In this document: piece after piece, positions 1-9,217 of the stretch
Position numbering within the stretch: the stretch's first letter is position 1
Layout of the letters: each line of letters opens with the position of its first letter
From: Tribonema minus
Lineage: Eukaryota > Sar > Xanthophyceae > Tribonematales > Tribonemataceae
Length of the DNA stretch: 64,000 bases
Reading direction: 5' to 3'
NCBI GenBank assembly: GCA_017506865.1
Contig: JAFCMP010000006.1
Span: 489,790-553,789, forward strand
Made by a program: the position numbers and the translations under genes
Notes under the pieces: model-generated
Database searches by the model: none
The model's input: the letters and a program-made list of their open reading frames with translations, nothing else
Told to the model about the DNA's origin: nothing

Positions 1-1
1 T

Positions 2-1846
2 CAACAACTGGAACGTGTAACAAGCAGCTACGCTGCTGACTCGTCGGATGCGACTTTGGCACCCACAGCGCAGCCTACTATGAAGCCCGACGCTCAGCTG
101 CAGCTGCAGCATGCAGCAGATCAGAGCTACTTCCATCAGGCTCTGATGACACTTACTATGCAGCGCGATGCAGCTACGGCAGAGGCTCAGCAGCTACGGA
201 GGGCCAACGCTGGCCTATCGGCGGCGCCAACGGCCGCAATGGCGGCCGCCCCAGGTACTATGCAAGCAGCGGCTACCCAGCAGAGGCCATCGACGACTGC
301 TGCGCCAACTGCCTTGCCTGCTGCCACCCTCGCGGACAGCGGCAGCAGCGACTTTGGCGCCGCAGCCCGCGGCGCCGGCAGCAGCGGCGGCGCCGGCAGC
401 AGCGGCGGCGCTGCAGGCAGCGGCGGCGCCGGAGGCGGCGGCGGCGGCGATGGCGGCGGCGGCGGCGGCGGAGGCGGCAGCGGCCCCTCTAGATCGCCCC
501 GGGGCAGTGTACCGGTTGGCGCAGCCTCTGGCGGCGGCAGCGGCGGCGGCAGTGGAGGCGGCGGTGGTGCAGGTGGCGCTGGTGGTGGCGGCAGTGGAGG
601 CAGCCGCGACGACAACTTTGATCGTGATGGCTGGGCTCTGCGCCGTGTACCGGCAGACTTGGACAAGCTGTTCCATGGCCTCACGCCTGTAAACCGCGGC
701 GACGAGTATGTCGTGTGGCAGATTGGCAGTCAACTGCTGGTGCACCTGCGCCACGCCTGCTCACTCGCGTGCCAGAAGGCCAAGCTGCCGCAGGTGCTCA
801 ACAGGGAGGACGACTTTGGTTGCGAATGGCTGGCCCCCTTCACCATGGGCCTGTGCGTCGCCTTACGGGGCTCGCACCCTGCAGCAGCAACGGTGCGCGA
901 GCAGGCAGAACAATGGATCGCGGAGGGCGCACGGGGGGTGGCGGCTGGCACGAGAGACCTGCAGCTCTACAAGTGGCTCATGGAACAACTGGGGGAGCAC
1001 TTCCAGCAAGGTCAGCCTTCTCGCATTGCGGCGGACCTGTTACGCGTGGCGGTGCGCAAAGACACGCCATTCCGTGATGCGCTCAACTACATGCAGTCCA
1101 AGTGCAACCTGTCCGCAATGATCGACCCGACAAACGACAACCTACGCGTCCAAGCTCTTACGGGCTTGGTGAACAGGCAATACCCAACGATTGCCGCGCA
1201 GGACAACATTCGGGACATCATCAACCGCCACACACGCTACAGCATGCACCAGGCGCTTGAGGCGCTCAAGGCGCACCGCTCCGTGCAGCATCTCGCCAGC
1301 GGCGCACCCGCCGGCTACTCTATATACCCGGAGACACTCAGCACGGGCTCAGGCGGAGGCGCCAGCGGTCTAAGTGGCGGCAGTGGTGGTGGTGGCACCA
1401 ATGATTACGCGCTGGGCGACAGGAGGCGCAGGCAGCAGCGTGAATAAGTAACACTGAACTCTATGGCTCTGTTGGCAGTGGTGGAGGAGAAATTCACCAG
1501 CTCGGAGCGGGCGCGGGGTAACGCGCTGGGGTGCTACAACTGCGGCGGTGATCACCTGTTCAGCGCATGCTCGGAGGCATTCAACCACGCAGGTTGGGCA
1601 GCGGCAGCAGTACAACGCCCACAGGTGCAGAAATTTGCGCCTACGAACCAGACGACGTGGCAGGCACTCCGGTCGCGCGTACGTGCTTTCAACAGCGGCG
1701 ATGCCTCCTCGCTTCAGGGCCCGCGCAGCAGAGATTCTGCAGATGGTGGAAGCGGAAGTGGCGCTGGCGGTGGCAGGAGCTACAACCGCTACGGGGGCGG
1801 CTACGGCTGCTGCGGCCGTGGCAACAGTGGCAACAGGGGCACCTAG
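2..1846 (+). pseudogene. Gag-like protein with zinc knuckle, interrupted by one nonsense codon
   Basis: The reading frame is open from the window edge. Its N-terminal coiled-coil part is seen only in the minus-strand copy. A Gly-, Ala- and Ser-rich low-complexity stretch lies at about 340-600. A globular Gag/capsid-like region follows at about 610-1320. A zinc knuckle CYNCGGDHLFSAC is near 1532-1570, with spacing CX2CX3HX4C, one residue shorter than the usual CX2CX4HX4C. The frame is broken at 1445-1447, where TAA replaces the TCA of the minus-strand copies. Downstream the same frame resumes and ends in TAG at 1844-1846. The C-terminus after the knuckle is Gly/Arg/Tyr-rich, typical of nucleic-acid-binding nucleocapsid tails. 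The Gag assignment rests on the knuckle, the position upstream of a retropepsin and the coiled coil; I recognise no specific family in the capsid part. Confidence 0.75.
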
Positions 1847-4800
1847 GGGTGCGACCCCCAGCCCACTCCTGCCTGGGGGGGAGCACTTGGAGCCTCTAGT
1901 GTCACTGGGGGGGGGGAGTGACGCCCTCCCCCCGACGACAGTCAGAGACGCTGCGGCAGCAGCGGCGCCTGCGGGCGTCGCGCAAGCTGCAGTGCGCGCG
2001 ACGTCTGCGGGGGCGACGGCGAGCGCCGCCCAAGCAGCTGACGCGCAGCTGAGCGCTGCGGTGGCAGCGGCGCCCTCGGGCGCCGCGCCAGTCGCAGCGC
2101 GTACTTCTGGTGTGGCGGCGCCGCGGCGCGCCGCGCACGCACCAGAGGCACTACGGAGTGCTGTGGCAGCAGCGGCGCCTACTGACGTCGCGCAAGCTGC
2201 AGCACGCGCGGCTTCTGCGGGGGTGCTGGTGAGCGCCGCCCAAACGGCCGACGCGCAACGAAGCGCTGCGATGGCAGCGGCGCCCTCGGGCACCGCGCCG
2301 GTCGCGGCGCGTGCTGCTGGTTTGGCGGTGCCTGCGCGCGCCGCGCACGCACCAACAGCACCACGGAGGGCTGCGGCAGCAGCGGTGTCTATGGACGTCG
2401 CGCAAGCTGCGGCGCGCGCAGCTTCTTCAGTGGCGCCGTCGAGCGCCGCCCAAGAGGATGACGCGCAGCGGGGCGTTGCGATGGCAGCAGCGCCCTCGGG
2501 CGCCGCGCCAGTCGCGGCGCGTGCTTCTGGTGTGGCGGCGCCGCGACGCGCCGCGCTCGCACCAGCAGCACCACGGAACGCTGCGGCAGCAGCGGCACCT
2601 TTGGGCGCTGCGCTGTCTGCAGTGCATGCAGCTTCTGCAGCAGCGGCGAGCGCCGCCCACGCAGCAGCTGCGCAGCAGAGCGTTACGACGGCGCAGCTTC
2701 CGTTGAGCGCTGCTGCTGAGGAGGCGCCCACGAACGCTGCTCAAGTCGCAACGGCGTGTTGGAGACCGGCGGCGTTGGCGGCGCCTGATGGTGCTGCACA
2801 GTCGCCGGCGACAACAACTACGTCTGTACAGCGGTGGCCTATTTTGGGGCGACGTAAGTCCAGCGGCGCGCGGCTACGGCGCGCGCGCGCGGAGCGCCTG
2901 CAGCAGGAGCAGCGCGCTCGACAGCCGGTAGCACCCCTCAGCCCTATTCAGGAGCGTGGTACTCCAGCACGGAGACCCGTGCATGCTGCGGCGGGTCATG
3001 GAGTTGGCGCGCACGCGTCATCGCAAGGGGGGGTGAGGATACCACCAGCACCAGCAGTGAGTAGGTGCAGCACGGCTACAACTCAGTCACTTAAAGTTAC
3101 TGCAACTTCTGTGCCGGCACATTTGGCGACTGCAGCAGCTGCTGCGACGCGACACACGACAACTCCATCTTCTACACCAACTTCAACTCTGACATCAACT
3201 GCGACTCCCACACATTCCTCAAGACCGCCTTCAGCACCACTCAGCGGCGGCGACGCTGCTGCGGCGGCGCACGCCGCCGACGACGCCGCCTTTGCAGCGG
3301 AGCAGCAGCGCAGGCTGATAGCTCTGCAGCGGCTTCATGCTTTCAAGGTGGATGGCACGGCTCAACCTGAGCCGCAGCGGCGGATGCGCAGCTGGGCGCC
3401 GGCGGCAGAGACCCTTGGCGCCATCGACGAGGTGCTGGACGGCGAGGCGGGCCTGACAGCGGTGGAGACAGCCATGGCAGAGGAGGCGCGCACTGTTGAG
3501 CGCTGCTTCGAGATACTGGCGATGTGGGCGCCGGAGGACGGAGCTGATGACGGGGCGGTCTTGGCATACTACGCTGAGGTGGCAGCGATGGAGGCCGCAG
3601 TACTACCTGTACCACAGCAGGCAAGCATGCCCAACGTAAGGGGCAAACTCTATACTGACGTGCACTCTAGGTTCAAGGCCCGTTTACGCTCTGCGCGCGC
3701 ACTACGTTGCAAGTTTTCTAGGGACATTCTCTGGGACACTGGGGCCTCAATTACTGCCATCAGGGAGCAAGCATTCCGCAAATTAGTTGCATCAGGAGCC
3801 ATAGAGCAACGGGATGTTCACCAACTCAGCAAACCTAGGGCAGTAGCCGGTGTTGACACATCCAAGAAGCCACAGCTCGTCACCCACGCTGTAGCGCTTC
3901 ACTTTGAGGCTGATGGCCCAGACGGGGTAGCTTTCACTCAGCTGGCGCTCATTGTACCACATCTGCCACACGACATCATCATTGGGCGTGACCACATCAG
4001 CAGACATAAGTGGCATGCAAGTCATAGTGGCAGTGGGCCCACATACGTGTATGGCGAGCCATCAGCAGAGTCCACCCCCAGCTTCAGTCCCAAAGTCCCA
4101 GTGTACACCTACGGAGAGGAACGCGATTGGGTGGCAGTAGTGCGCGTCGCAACAGAGCTAGATGGCCTTGAACATGGTGTGCAGACAGTTTGGGTTCAAG
4201 TGATGGAGTCTAATGGGATCACACCTGTCGTCTCCTGCCCGGGAGAACTGGACACAGCACATCTGACCATTGCGGAGGAATTCCTGAATCACATGTACAC
4301 ACGCGAGCTGACGGTTGGGCTGCATGCCAAGCCGGTCAAGCTCGAGCAGCGGGGGGGGGCCCTCTCGCTGCCACATGGCACCGTGCTGGGCAAGGCGCGG
4401 CCGCTACGTGAGGTACCTGACAGCGTGCTGGAACGGGACCCGAACGCGCGCGCCACGGCGGTAGAGGTTTACTGCGGCGCTGGCGGCCTGGCGGAGGGGC
4501 TCCAGCCCTACTTGAACGTCAAGCTAGCCGTTGACTCTGAGGAGCGCGCTCTTCGGATATACAAGGAGAATCACCCTCATACGGACGTCCGCCGCCGGGA
4601 TATGGCGGACCCATCTACGCGCGCAGAGCTCATTGCAGATATGTGGCGGCTGCGCGCCGAGGTCTTATTAGGGGGCCCCCCCTGCCAGAAATTCTCAACA
4701 GCAGGGGAGGGGAGACGGCTTTGGGCATGGAGCACCTCTACTACATGCTGGAGGTAGCAATGGGCGCAGAGACCTGCCGACTACTGCAGATTGAAAATGT

Positions 4801-5667
4801 TCCGGGCCTTGGGGCGGCACCGGAGCTGGCGGAGTTTCTGCGCTGCGCAGCACACGGCGGCTTCACGGTGCAGCAGGAGCTAGTGATCACTGGTGCAGAC
4901 AGCCGCATTGCTCAGACGCGCACGCATGTGTTTTGGCTGCTGGGGCGACCTGGCACTGGCGAGCACGACAGCGCGCGCATGCAGGCGTCTATGCACCAGG
5001 CAGTGCAGTTGCTGACATATGCCAAGCAGCACGCTGAGTACGACACCGTGCGCAACGTCACCAGCGACGTGCTTGACTCCAACGGTCAGCGGCGCGACTT
5101 CTTTGCAACAGTTGGCCGCAACACTAAGGCCAAACAGGTGCACTCTATGGACGGCCCGGCGCCGACCATTCGCGGCTGCACGTACCGCCGAAACCTGCAG
5201 CCTAACATCGACGTGCGACCACAGGATGCTACGCAGGACCCGGCTGAGCACGCGCGCGCGGAGTACCTACCCTGGCATGCGCTGCGCGCCATCACAGCTT
5301 TCCCACCTCGTACAAGTGGGATGCTCCAGAGCCGCCTGACGTCACTGCCTACTCACAGATGCTGGCAAACGCGGTGTGCCCGCAAATGGCGGACCTACTG
5401 GGGGGGATCCTGCTGCAGAGCGGATTGCTGCATGATGTTGTGGACCAGGCGGCGGCATCGTCGCTGCCAGATCCAGTACAAACCCTCATCAATTCTGGCA
5501 CCCACCACGCTTTCGGCAAGTATGGAGTGGCTCTTGCACAGGAGGCGCGCAGACGTGTGGCGCGCGGAGCGCGGGCGCCCCTCAAGCACAGGCTGCTGCA
5601 GCTGCGGCGGCGCCGGCGAGCGCTGCGACGGCGGCGCCGGCGAGCGCTGCTGCAGCAGCGCCGGTGA
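1847..5667 (+). pseudogene. Pol-like polyprotein: Ala-rich repeats, retropepsin, C5-cytosine DNA methyltransferase (frameshifted)
   Basis: After Gag the frame shifts by +1 relative to Gag because a G-run near 1907 has ten Gs. An Ala-rich repeat domain (1926-2720) and a linker rich in Ala, Thr, Ser and Glu (2720-3650) lead to an aspartic protease: active site WDTGAS at 3732-3749 and the conserved IIGRD at about 3979-3993. About 150 residues later comes a C5-methyltransferase. It shows motif I (VEVYCGAGGLAEGL, about 4461-4502), motif IV with catalytic Cys in GGPPCQKFSTAG (4671-4706), motif VI IENVPGL (4789-4809), motif VIII QTRTHVF (about 4912-4932) and motif X LANAVCPQMADLLGG (about 5361-5405). 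Two one-base frame breaks, one between motifs IV and VI near 4705-4725 and one between motif VIII and X near 5298-5325, split it over three frames. It therefore cannot make active enzyme from this copy without frame correction. A charged helical tail follows motif X. Confidence 0.85.
1926..2720 (+). repeat. Tandem Ala-rich coding repeats, period about 207-210 bp
   Basis: Segments beginning with a GAAPVAAR-type motif recur near 2085, 2290 and 2502, spacing about 207-210 bp (about 69-70 codons). Units diverge by point changes but keep the reading frame. The bias to GCN codons keeps several other frames open, which creates spurious long reading frames on both strands. The minus-strand copies carry a 6-bp in-frame insertion in one unit (near 8980-8990), so length varies between copies. 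Confidence 0.8.
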
Positions 5668-6470
5668 GCGCTGCTGCAGCGGCGCCGGCGAGCGCTGCTG
5701 CGGCGGCAGCATATACAGGCATTGCGCGCAGTGCGCCGCGGGCTGCTGCCGCGGCGCCGCAGGGTGCCGCGCAGTCAGCGGCCGCGCCGCGGAGCTCTGC
5801 GACAAAAGAGACGTCTTCTGGCCCCGTACACGGCGACACTGCTGCTGCTGCGCAGGCAGCGGCTGCACGCCGGGACGCTGCGGCGGCATCGGTGCCGGCT
5901 GGCACCGTGCGCGCTGCGGCCCAAGCTGCCTCAGGGGCGGCTCATAAGGATGTTGCGCAGGCAACAGTTGCGCGACGGAGCGCTGCGACGGCAGCGGCGC
6001 CCGAGGGCGCCGCGCCAGTCGCGGCGCGTGCTGCTGGTGTAGCGGCTGCGTCGGCGCGCGCCTCGCGCGCACCAGTGACACCAGGGCGTGCTGCAGCAGC
6101 AGCAGCGCCTGTGGGCGCCGCGCCAGCTGCAGCGCGCGCAGCCTCTTCGGTGGCGCCGACGAGCGCCGCCCAAGCGGCGGACGCGCAGCGGAGCGCTGCG
6201 GTGGCAGCGGCGCCTACGGGCGCCGCGCCTGTCGCGGCATACGCTGATTCTGCCGCGGCGCCGACCAGCGCCGCGCATGGAGTGGCAACACAACAGAGCA
6301 CTGCGGCAGCAGCGGCGCATGCTGGCGCTGAACCGGAACCAACTGATGAAACAACTAGTCTCCGTACTACACTTCAGCAAGTGCAGGGAACAATGCAGAG
6401 AAGACACCCACACACAACACAGCTGACCGAACTGTGCTATGTGTATTCTGGGGCTGCTGCTCTTGTCTGA
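5664..6470 (+). CDS. Second Ala-rich repeat domain closing the methyltransferase element
   Basis: An open frame of 268 codons starts in short 30-bp repeats (5600-5710). It continues through two Ala-rich units of the same family as 1926-2720 (near 6008 and 6217), then a non-repetitive Gln/Thr-rich tail, ending in TGA at 6468-6470. It is one frame away from the end of the methyltransferase reading frame, so it may be the C-terminal part of the same polyprotein after another break. It could also be the 5' piece of a separate protein joined by recombination. No catalytic motif is seen. Confidence 0.5.
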   Translation: MSAAAAAPASAAAAAAYTGIARSAPRAAAAAPQGAAQSAAAPRSSATKETSSGPVHGDTAAAAQAAAARRDAAAASVPAGTVRAAAQAASGAAHKDVAQATVARRSAATAAAPEGAAPVAARAAGVAAASARASRAPVTPGRAAAAAAPVGAAPAAARAASSVAPTSAAQAADAQRSAAVAAAPTGAAPVAAYADSAAAPTSAAHGVATQQSTAAAAAHAGAEPEPTDETTSLRTTLQQVQGTMQRRHPHTTQLTELCYVYSGAAALV

Positions 6471-6733
6471 GCCAAACAAACAACAACGAACAACTCGTAA
6501 CTGCCAACCGTAACAGTTACAGGTGACACCCCAACATCCAGTGTCACCACAGTCACCCCCCCTAGATTGGAAAGGGTACTGCAAGGGGGACCCACTACAC
6601 ATATGCAACATGACTCGCAAGCCAATGCTACACATTGCAATGACTCCTGTGCAAACGCAGTCAATATGCAAAGGCATGCCGCACAAGACGCCTCTCACAC
6701 GCCGGGGTCTCTACCAAGCACATGACCGTGTGA
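6471..6733. other. Convergent 3' region between the two element copies, with two adjacent hairpins
   Basis: No gene is seen here. Two perfect inverted repeats sit side by side. GTAACTG at 6497-6503 pairs with CAGTTAC at 6514-6520. GGTGACAC at 6522-6529 pairs with GTGTCACC at 6541-6548. A C-run (accccccctag) follows near 6556. The position between two convergent reading frames suggests transcript ends or element termini. The same structure recurs at 54793-54844 in the duplicate. Confidence 0.6.
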
Positions 6734-9217
6734 CTACACATGCAATGATTCCAGCTGGGCTTGTGTGCCAACTAGGAACCAAGAACCATTCGATGCATCT
6801 GGGCGCGTGTTGTACAAGCTAGGGTCCAGTACTAGGGTCTGATACACCCCTTCAACAATCCAGAACACCCTATGAGCTATCTGTGTATGCCTTGTCTTCC
6901 CCTTTGAGACTACGCCCGTGAGCTCGCCCTCACACCAAGTAAGGTGCTCTTCGCCGCTTGGCTCCGTGAACTTGAAAACAGCCATAAGCTGCAGTCCGCT
7001 GATAGCTGCACTCTGCAACACCAATGTCGCAGGTGGCTGGAGTAACGCCTCCGCCAGAGGCGCAAGCTCATACGAGCCCGCACCACATTGGGCCAGAACG
7101 CCGCCAACGCCCCGCGCCTTGACGGCGCGTCGCAGCTGACGCTTGACCACCTGAGTGTTTGAGCCCGCCACTGTAATGTCGCGACAGGCAATGGCCTTGT
7201 TTAATGTAGACCAGTACTCCTCGAGTACTTGGGGGCACTCATCTAGCTGCTCGGAGTCCTCCCACGAGTCAACTATCCCCCCACTGGTTGCACCCTCCCA
7301 GCGAATTAGGTACTGTAGGCGGTGCCCCCGCCCGCGCGCTGCCGCCGCTACACGATGTTGAAGTATTGCCTCTACACCGTGCCGCTGGAAGTTGTGAGCA
7401 GCAACGTCGTCAGTATAGAGTTTGCCCCTTACGTTGGGCATGCTTGCCTGCTGTGGTACAGGTAGTACTGCGGCCTCCATCGCTGCCACCTCAGCGTAGT
7501 ATGCCAAGACCGCCCCGTCATCAGCTCCGTCCTCCGGCGCCCACATCGCCAGTATCTCGAAGCAGCGCTCAACAGTGCGCGCCTCCTCTGCCATGGCTAT
7601 CTCCACCGCTGTCAGGCCCGCCTCGCCGTCCAGCACCTCATCGATGGCGCCAAGGGTCTCTGCCGCCGGCGCCCAGCTGCGCATCCGCCGCTGCGGCTCA
7701 GGTTGAGCCGTGCCATCCACCTTGAAAGCATGAAGCCGCTGCAGAGCTATCAGCCTGCGCTGCTGCTCCGCTGCAAAGGCGGCGTCGTCGGCGGCGTGCG
7801 CCGCCGCAGCAGCGTCGCCGCCGCTGAGTGGTGCTGAAGGCGGTCTTGAGGAATGTGTGGGAGTCGCAGTTGATGTCAGAGTTGAAGTTGGTGTAGAAGA
7901 TGGAGTTGTCGTGTGTCGCGTCGCAGCAGCTGCTGCAGTCGCCAAATATGGCGCCGTTGCCGGCGCAGAAGTTGCAGTTGTAGCCGTGCTGCAGCTACTC
8001 ACTGCTGGTGCTGGTGGTATCCTCACCCCCCCTTGCGATGACGCGTGCGCGCCAACTCCATGACCCGCCGCAGCATGCACGGGTCTCCGTGCTGGAGTAC
8101 CACGCTCCTGAATAGGGCTGAGGGGTGCTACCGGCTGTCGAGCGCGCTGCTCCTGCTGCAGGCGCTCCGCGCGCGCGCGCCGTAGCCGCGCGCCGCTGGA
8201 CTTACGTCGCCCCAAAATAGGCCACCGCTGTACAGTCGTAGTTGTTGTCGCCGGCGACTGTGCAGCACCATCAGGCGCCGCCAACGCCGCCGGTCTCCAA
8301 CACGCCGTTGCGACTTGAGCAGCGTTCGTGGGCGCCTCCTCAGCAGCAGCGCTCAACGGAAGCTGCGCCGTCGTAACGCTCTGCTGCGCAGCTGCTGCGT
8401 GGGCGGCGCTCGCCGCTGCTGCAGAAGCTGCATGCACTGCAGACAGCGCAGCGCCCAAAGGTGCCGCTGCTGCCGCAGCGTTCCGTGGTGCTGCTGGTGC
8501 GAGCGCGGCGCGTCGCGGCGCCGCCACACCAGAAGCACGCGCCGCGACTGGCGCGGCGCCCGAGGGCGCTGCTGCCATCGCAACGCCCCGCTGCGCGTCA
8601 TCCTCTTGGGCGGCGCTCGACGGCGCCACTGAAGAAGCTGCGCGCGCCGCAGCTTGCGCGACGTCCATAGACACCGCTGCTGCCGCAGCCCTCCGTGGTG
8701 CTGTTGGTGCGTGCGCGGCGCGCGCAGGCACCGCCAAACCAGCAGCACGCGCCGCGACCGGCGCGGTGCCCGAGGGCGCCGCTGCCATCGCAGCGCTTCG
8801 TTGCGCGTCGGCCGTTTGGGCGGCGCTCACCAGCACCCCCGCAGAAGCCGCGCGTGCTGCAGCTTGCGCGACGTCAGTAGGCGCCGCTGCTGCCACAGCA
8901 CTCCGTAGTGCCTCTGGTGCGTGCGCGGCGCGCCGCGGCGCCGCCACACCAGAAGTACGCGCTGCGACTGGCGCGGCGCCCGCCGGCGAGGGCGCCGCTG
9001 CCACCGCAGCGCTCCGCTGCGCGTCAGCTGCTTGGGCGGCGCTCGCTGTCGCCCCCGCAGACGTCGCGCGCACTGCAGCTTGCGCGACGCCCGCAGGCGC
9101 CGCTGCTGCCGCAGCGTCTCTGACTGTCGTCGGGGGGAGGGCGTCACTCCCCCCCCCAGTGACACTAGAGGCTCCAAGTGCTCCCCCCCAGGCAGGAGTG
9201 GGCTGGGGGTCGCACCC
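6734..9217 (-). CDS. Ala-rich repeats, linker, chromodomain and Tudor-like C-terminal domain
   Basis: The frame is open from the UAG that ends Gag (9218-9220) to the TGA-proximal end at 6734; the first ATG inside is at 9073. Three Ala-rich units and the acidic linker match the plus copy. From about 7408 a chromodomain begins: VEAILQHRV, then LQYLIRWEG, then DSWEDSEQL and LEEYW. This is the usual beta-strand, aromatic-cage and C-terminal helix layout. About 60 residues later a second module has the pattern of a Tudor/agenet-like fold (FKFTEPSGEEHLTWCEGEL, later a conserved-looking W near the end). Chromodomains bind methylated histone tails and in chromoviruses steer integration. With no integrase attached, the role here would be as a Gag fusion or none. 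The frame is uninterrupted, unlike its methyltransferase sister. Confidence 0.75.
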   Translation of the reverse strand, partial: GCDPQPTPAWGGALGASSVTGGGSDALPPTTVRDAAAAAAPAGVAQAAVRATSAGATASAAQAADAQRSAAVAAAPSPAGAAPVAARTSGVAAPRRAAHAPEALRSAVAAAAPTDVAQAAARAASAGVLVSAAQTADAQRSAAMAAAPSGTAPVAARAAGLAVPARAAHAPTAPRRAAAAAVSMDVAQAAARAASSVAPSSAAQEDDAQRGVAMAAAPSGAAPVAARASGVAAPRRAALAPAAPRNAAAAAAPLGAALSAVHAASAAAASAAHAAAAQQSVTTAQLPLSAAAEEAPTNAAQVATACWRPAALAAPDGAAQSPATTTTTVQRWPILGRRKSSGARLRRARAERLQQEQRARQPVAPLSPIQERGTPARRPVHAAAGHGVGAHASSQGGVRIPPAPAVSSCSTATTATSAPATAPYLATAAAAATRHTTTPSSTPTSTLTSTATPTHSSRPPSAPLSGGDAAAAAHAADDAAFAAEQQRRLIALQRLHAFKVDGTAQPEPQRRMRSWAPAAETLGAIDEVLDGEAGLTAVEIAMAEEARTVERCFEILAMWAPEDGADDGAVLAYYAEVAAMEAAVLPVPQQASMPNVRGKLYTDDVAAHNFQRHGVEAILQHRVAAAARGRGHRLQYLIRWEGATSGGIVDSWEDSEQLDECPQVLEEYWSTLNKAIACRDITVAGSNTQVVKRQLRRAVKARGVGGVLAQCGAGSYELAPLAEALLQPPATLVLQSAAISGLQLMAVFKFTEPSGEEHLTWCEGELTGVVSKGKTRHTQIAHRVFWIVEGVYQTLVLDPSLYNTRPDASNGSWFLVGTQAQLESLHV

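Larger units (their letters stand above)
1..3660 (+). repeat. Left arm of a 3.66-kb inverted repeat (Gag to linker)
   Basis: Position x in this arm pairs with about 11068 minus x in the right arm, up to a few small indels. Identity ends sharply after the shared string ctctatactgacg (3648-3660). Beyond it the plus copy runs into the retropepsin and the minus copy into a chromodomain. Differences seen are one A near position 14, TAA against TCA at 1445, ten against nine Gs near 1907, and the 6-bp insertion in one Ala-rich unit. Confidence 0.85.
1..6733 (+). mobile_element. Gag-retropepsin-DNA methyltransferase retroelement, plus-strand copy
   Basis: This element copy is cut by the left window edge. 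In order it encodes a Gag-like region, a zinc knuckle, an Ala-rich repeat domain, an acidic linker, a retropepsin, a C5-cytosine methyltransferase and a second Ala-rich domain. No reverse transcriptase, RNase H or integrase motif is visible anywhere in it, and I could not find long terminal repeats. Positions 1-3660 match the minus-strand copy as an inverted repeat ending at 7408. Retrotransposons that captured cytosine methyltransferases are known in some algae and dinoflagellates. That this is a non-autonomous relative of such an element is my inference from the domain set. Confidence 0.82.

Noticed and set aside
1548-1850. ATG-started long frame beginning MITCSAHARR upstream of the protease-methyltransferase frame
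   Set aside because: Up to about 1846 it overlaps the zinc-knuckle Gag frame and is only its shadow. The real pol-like frame is entered after Gag ends.
1370-2731. Long Ala-rich frame on the minus strand opposite the Ala-rich repeats, and its equivalents at 8328-9221 and 56624-57517
   Set aside because: GCN/NGC-rich repeats keep both strands open. The linkage to Gag and protease fixes the coding strand.
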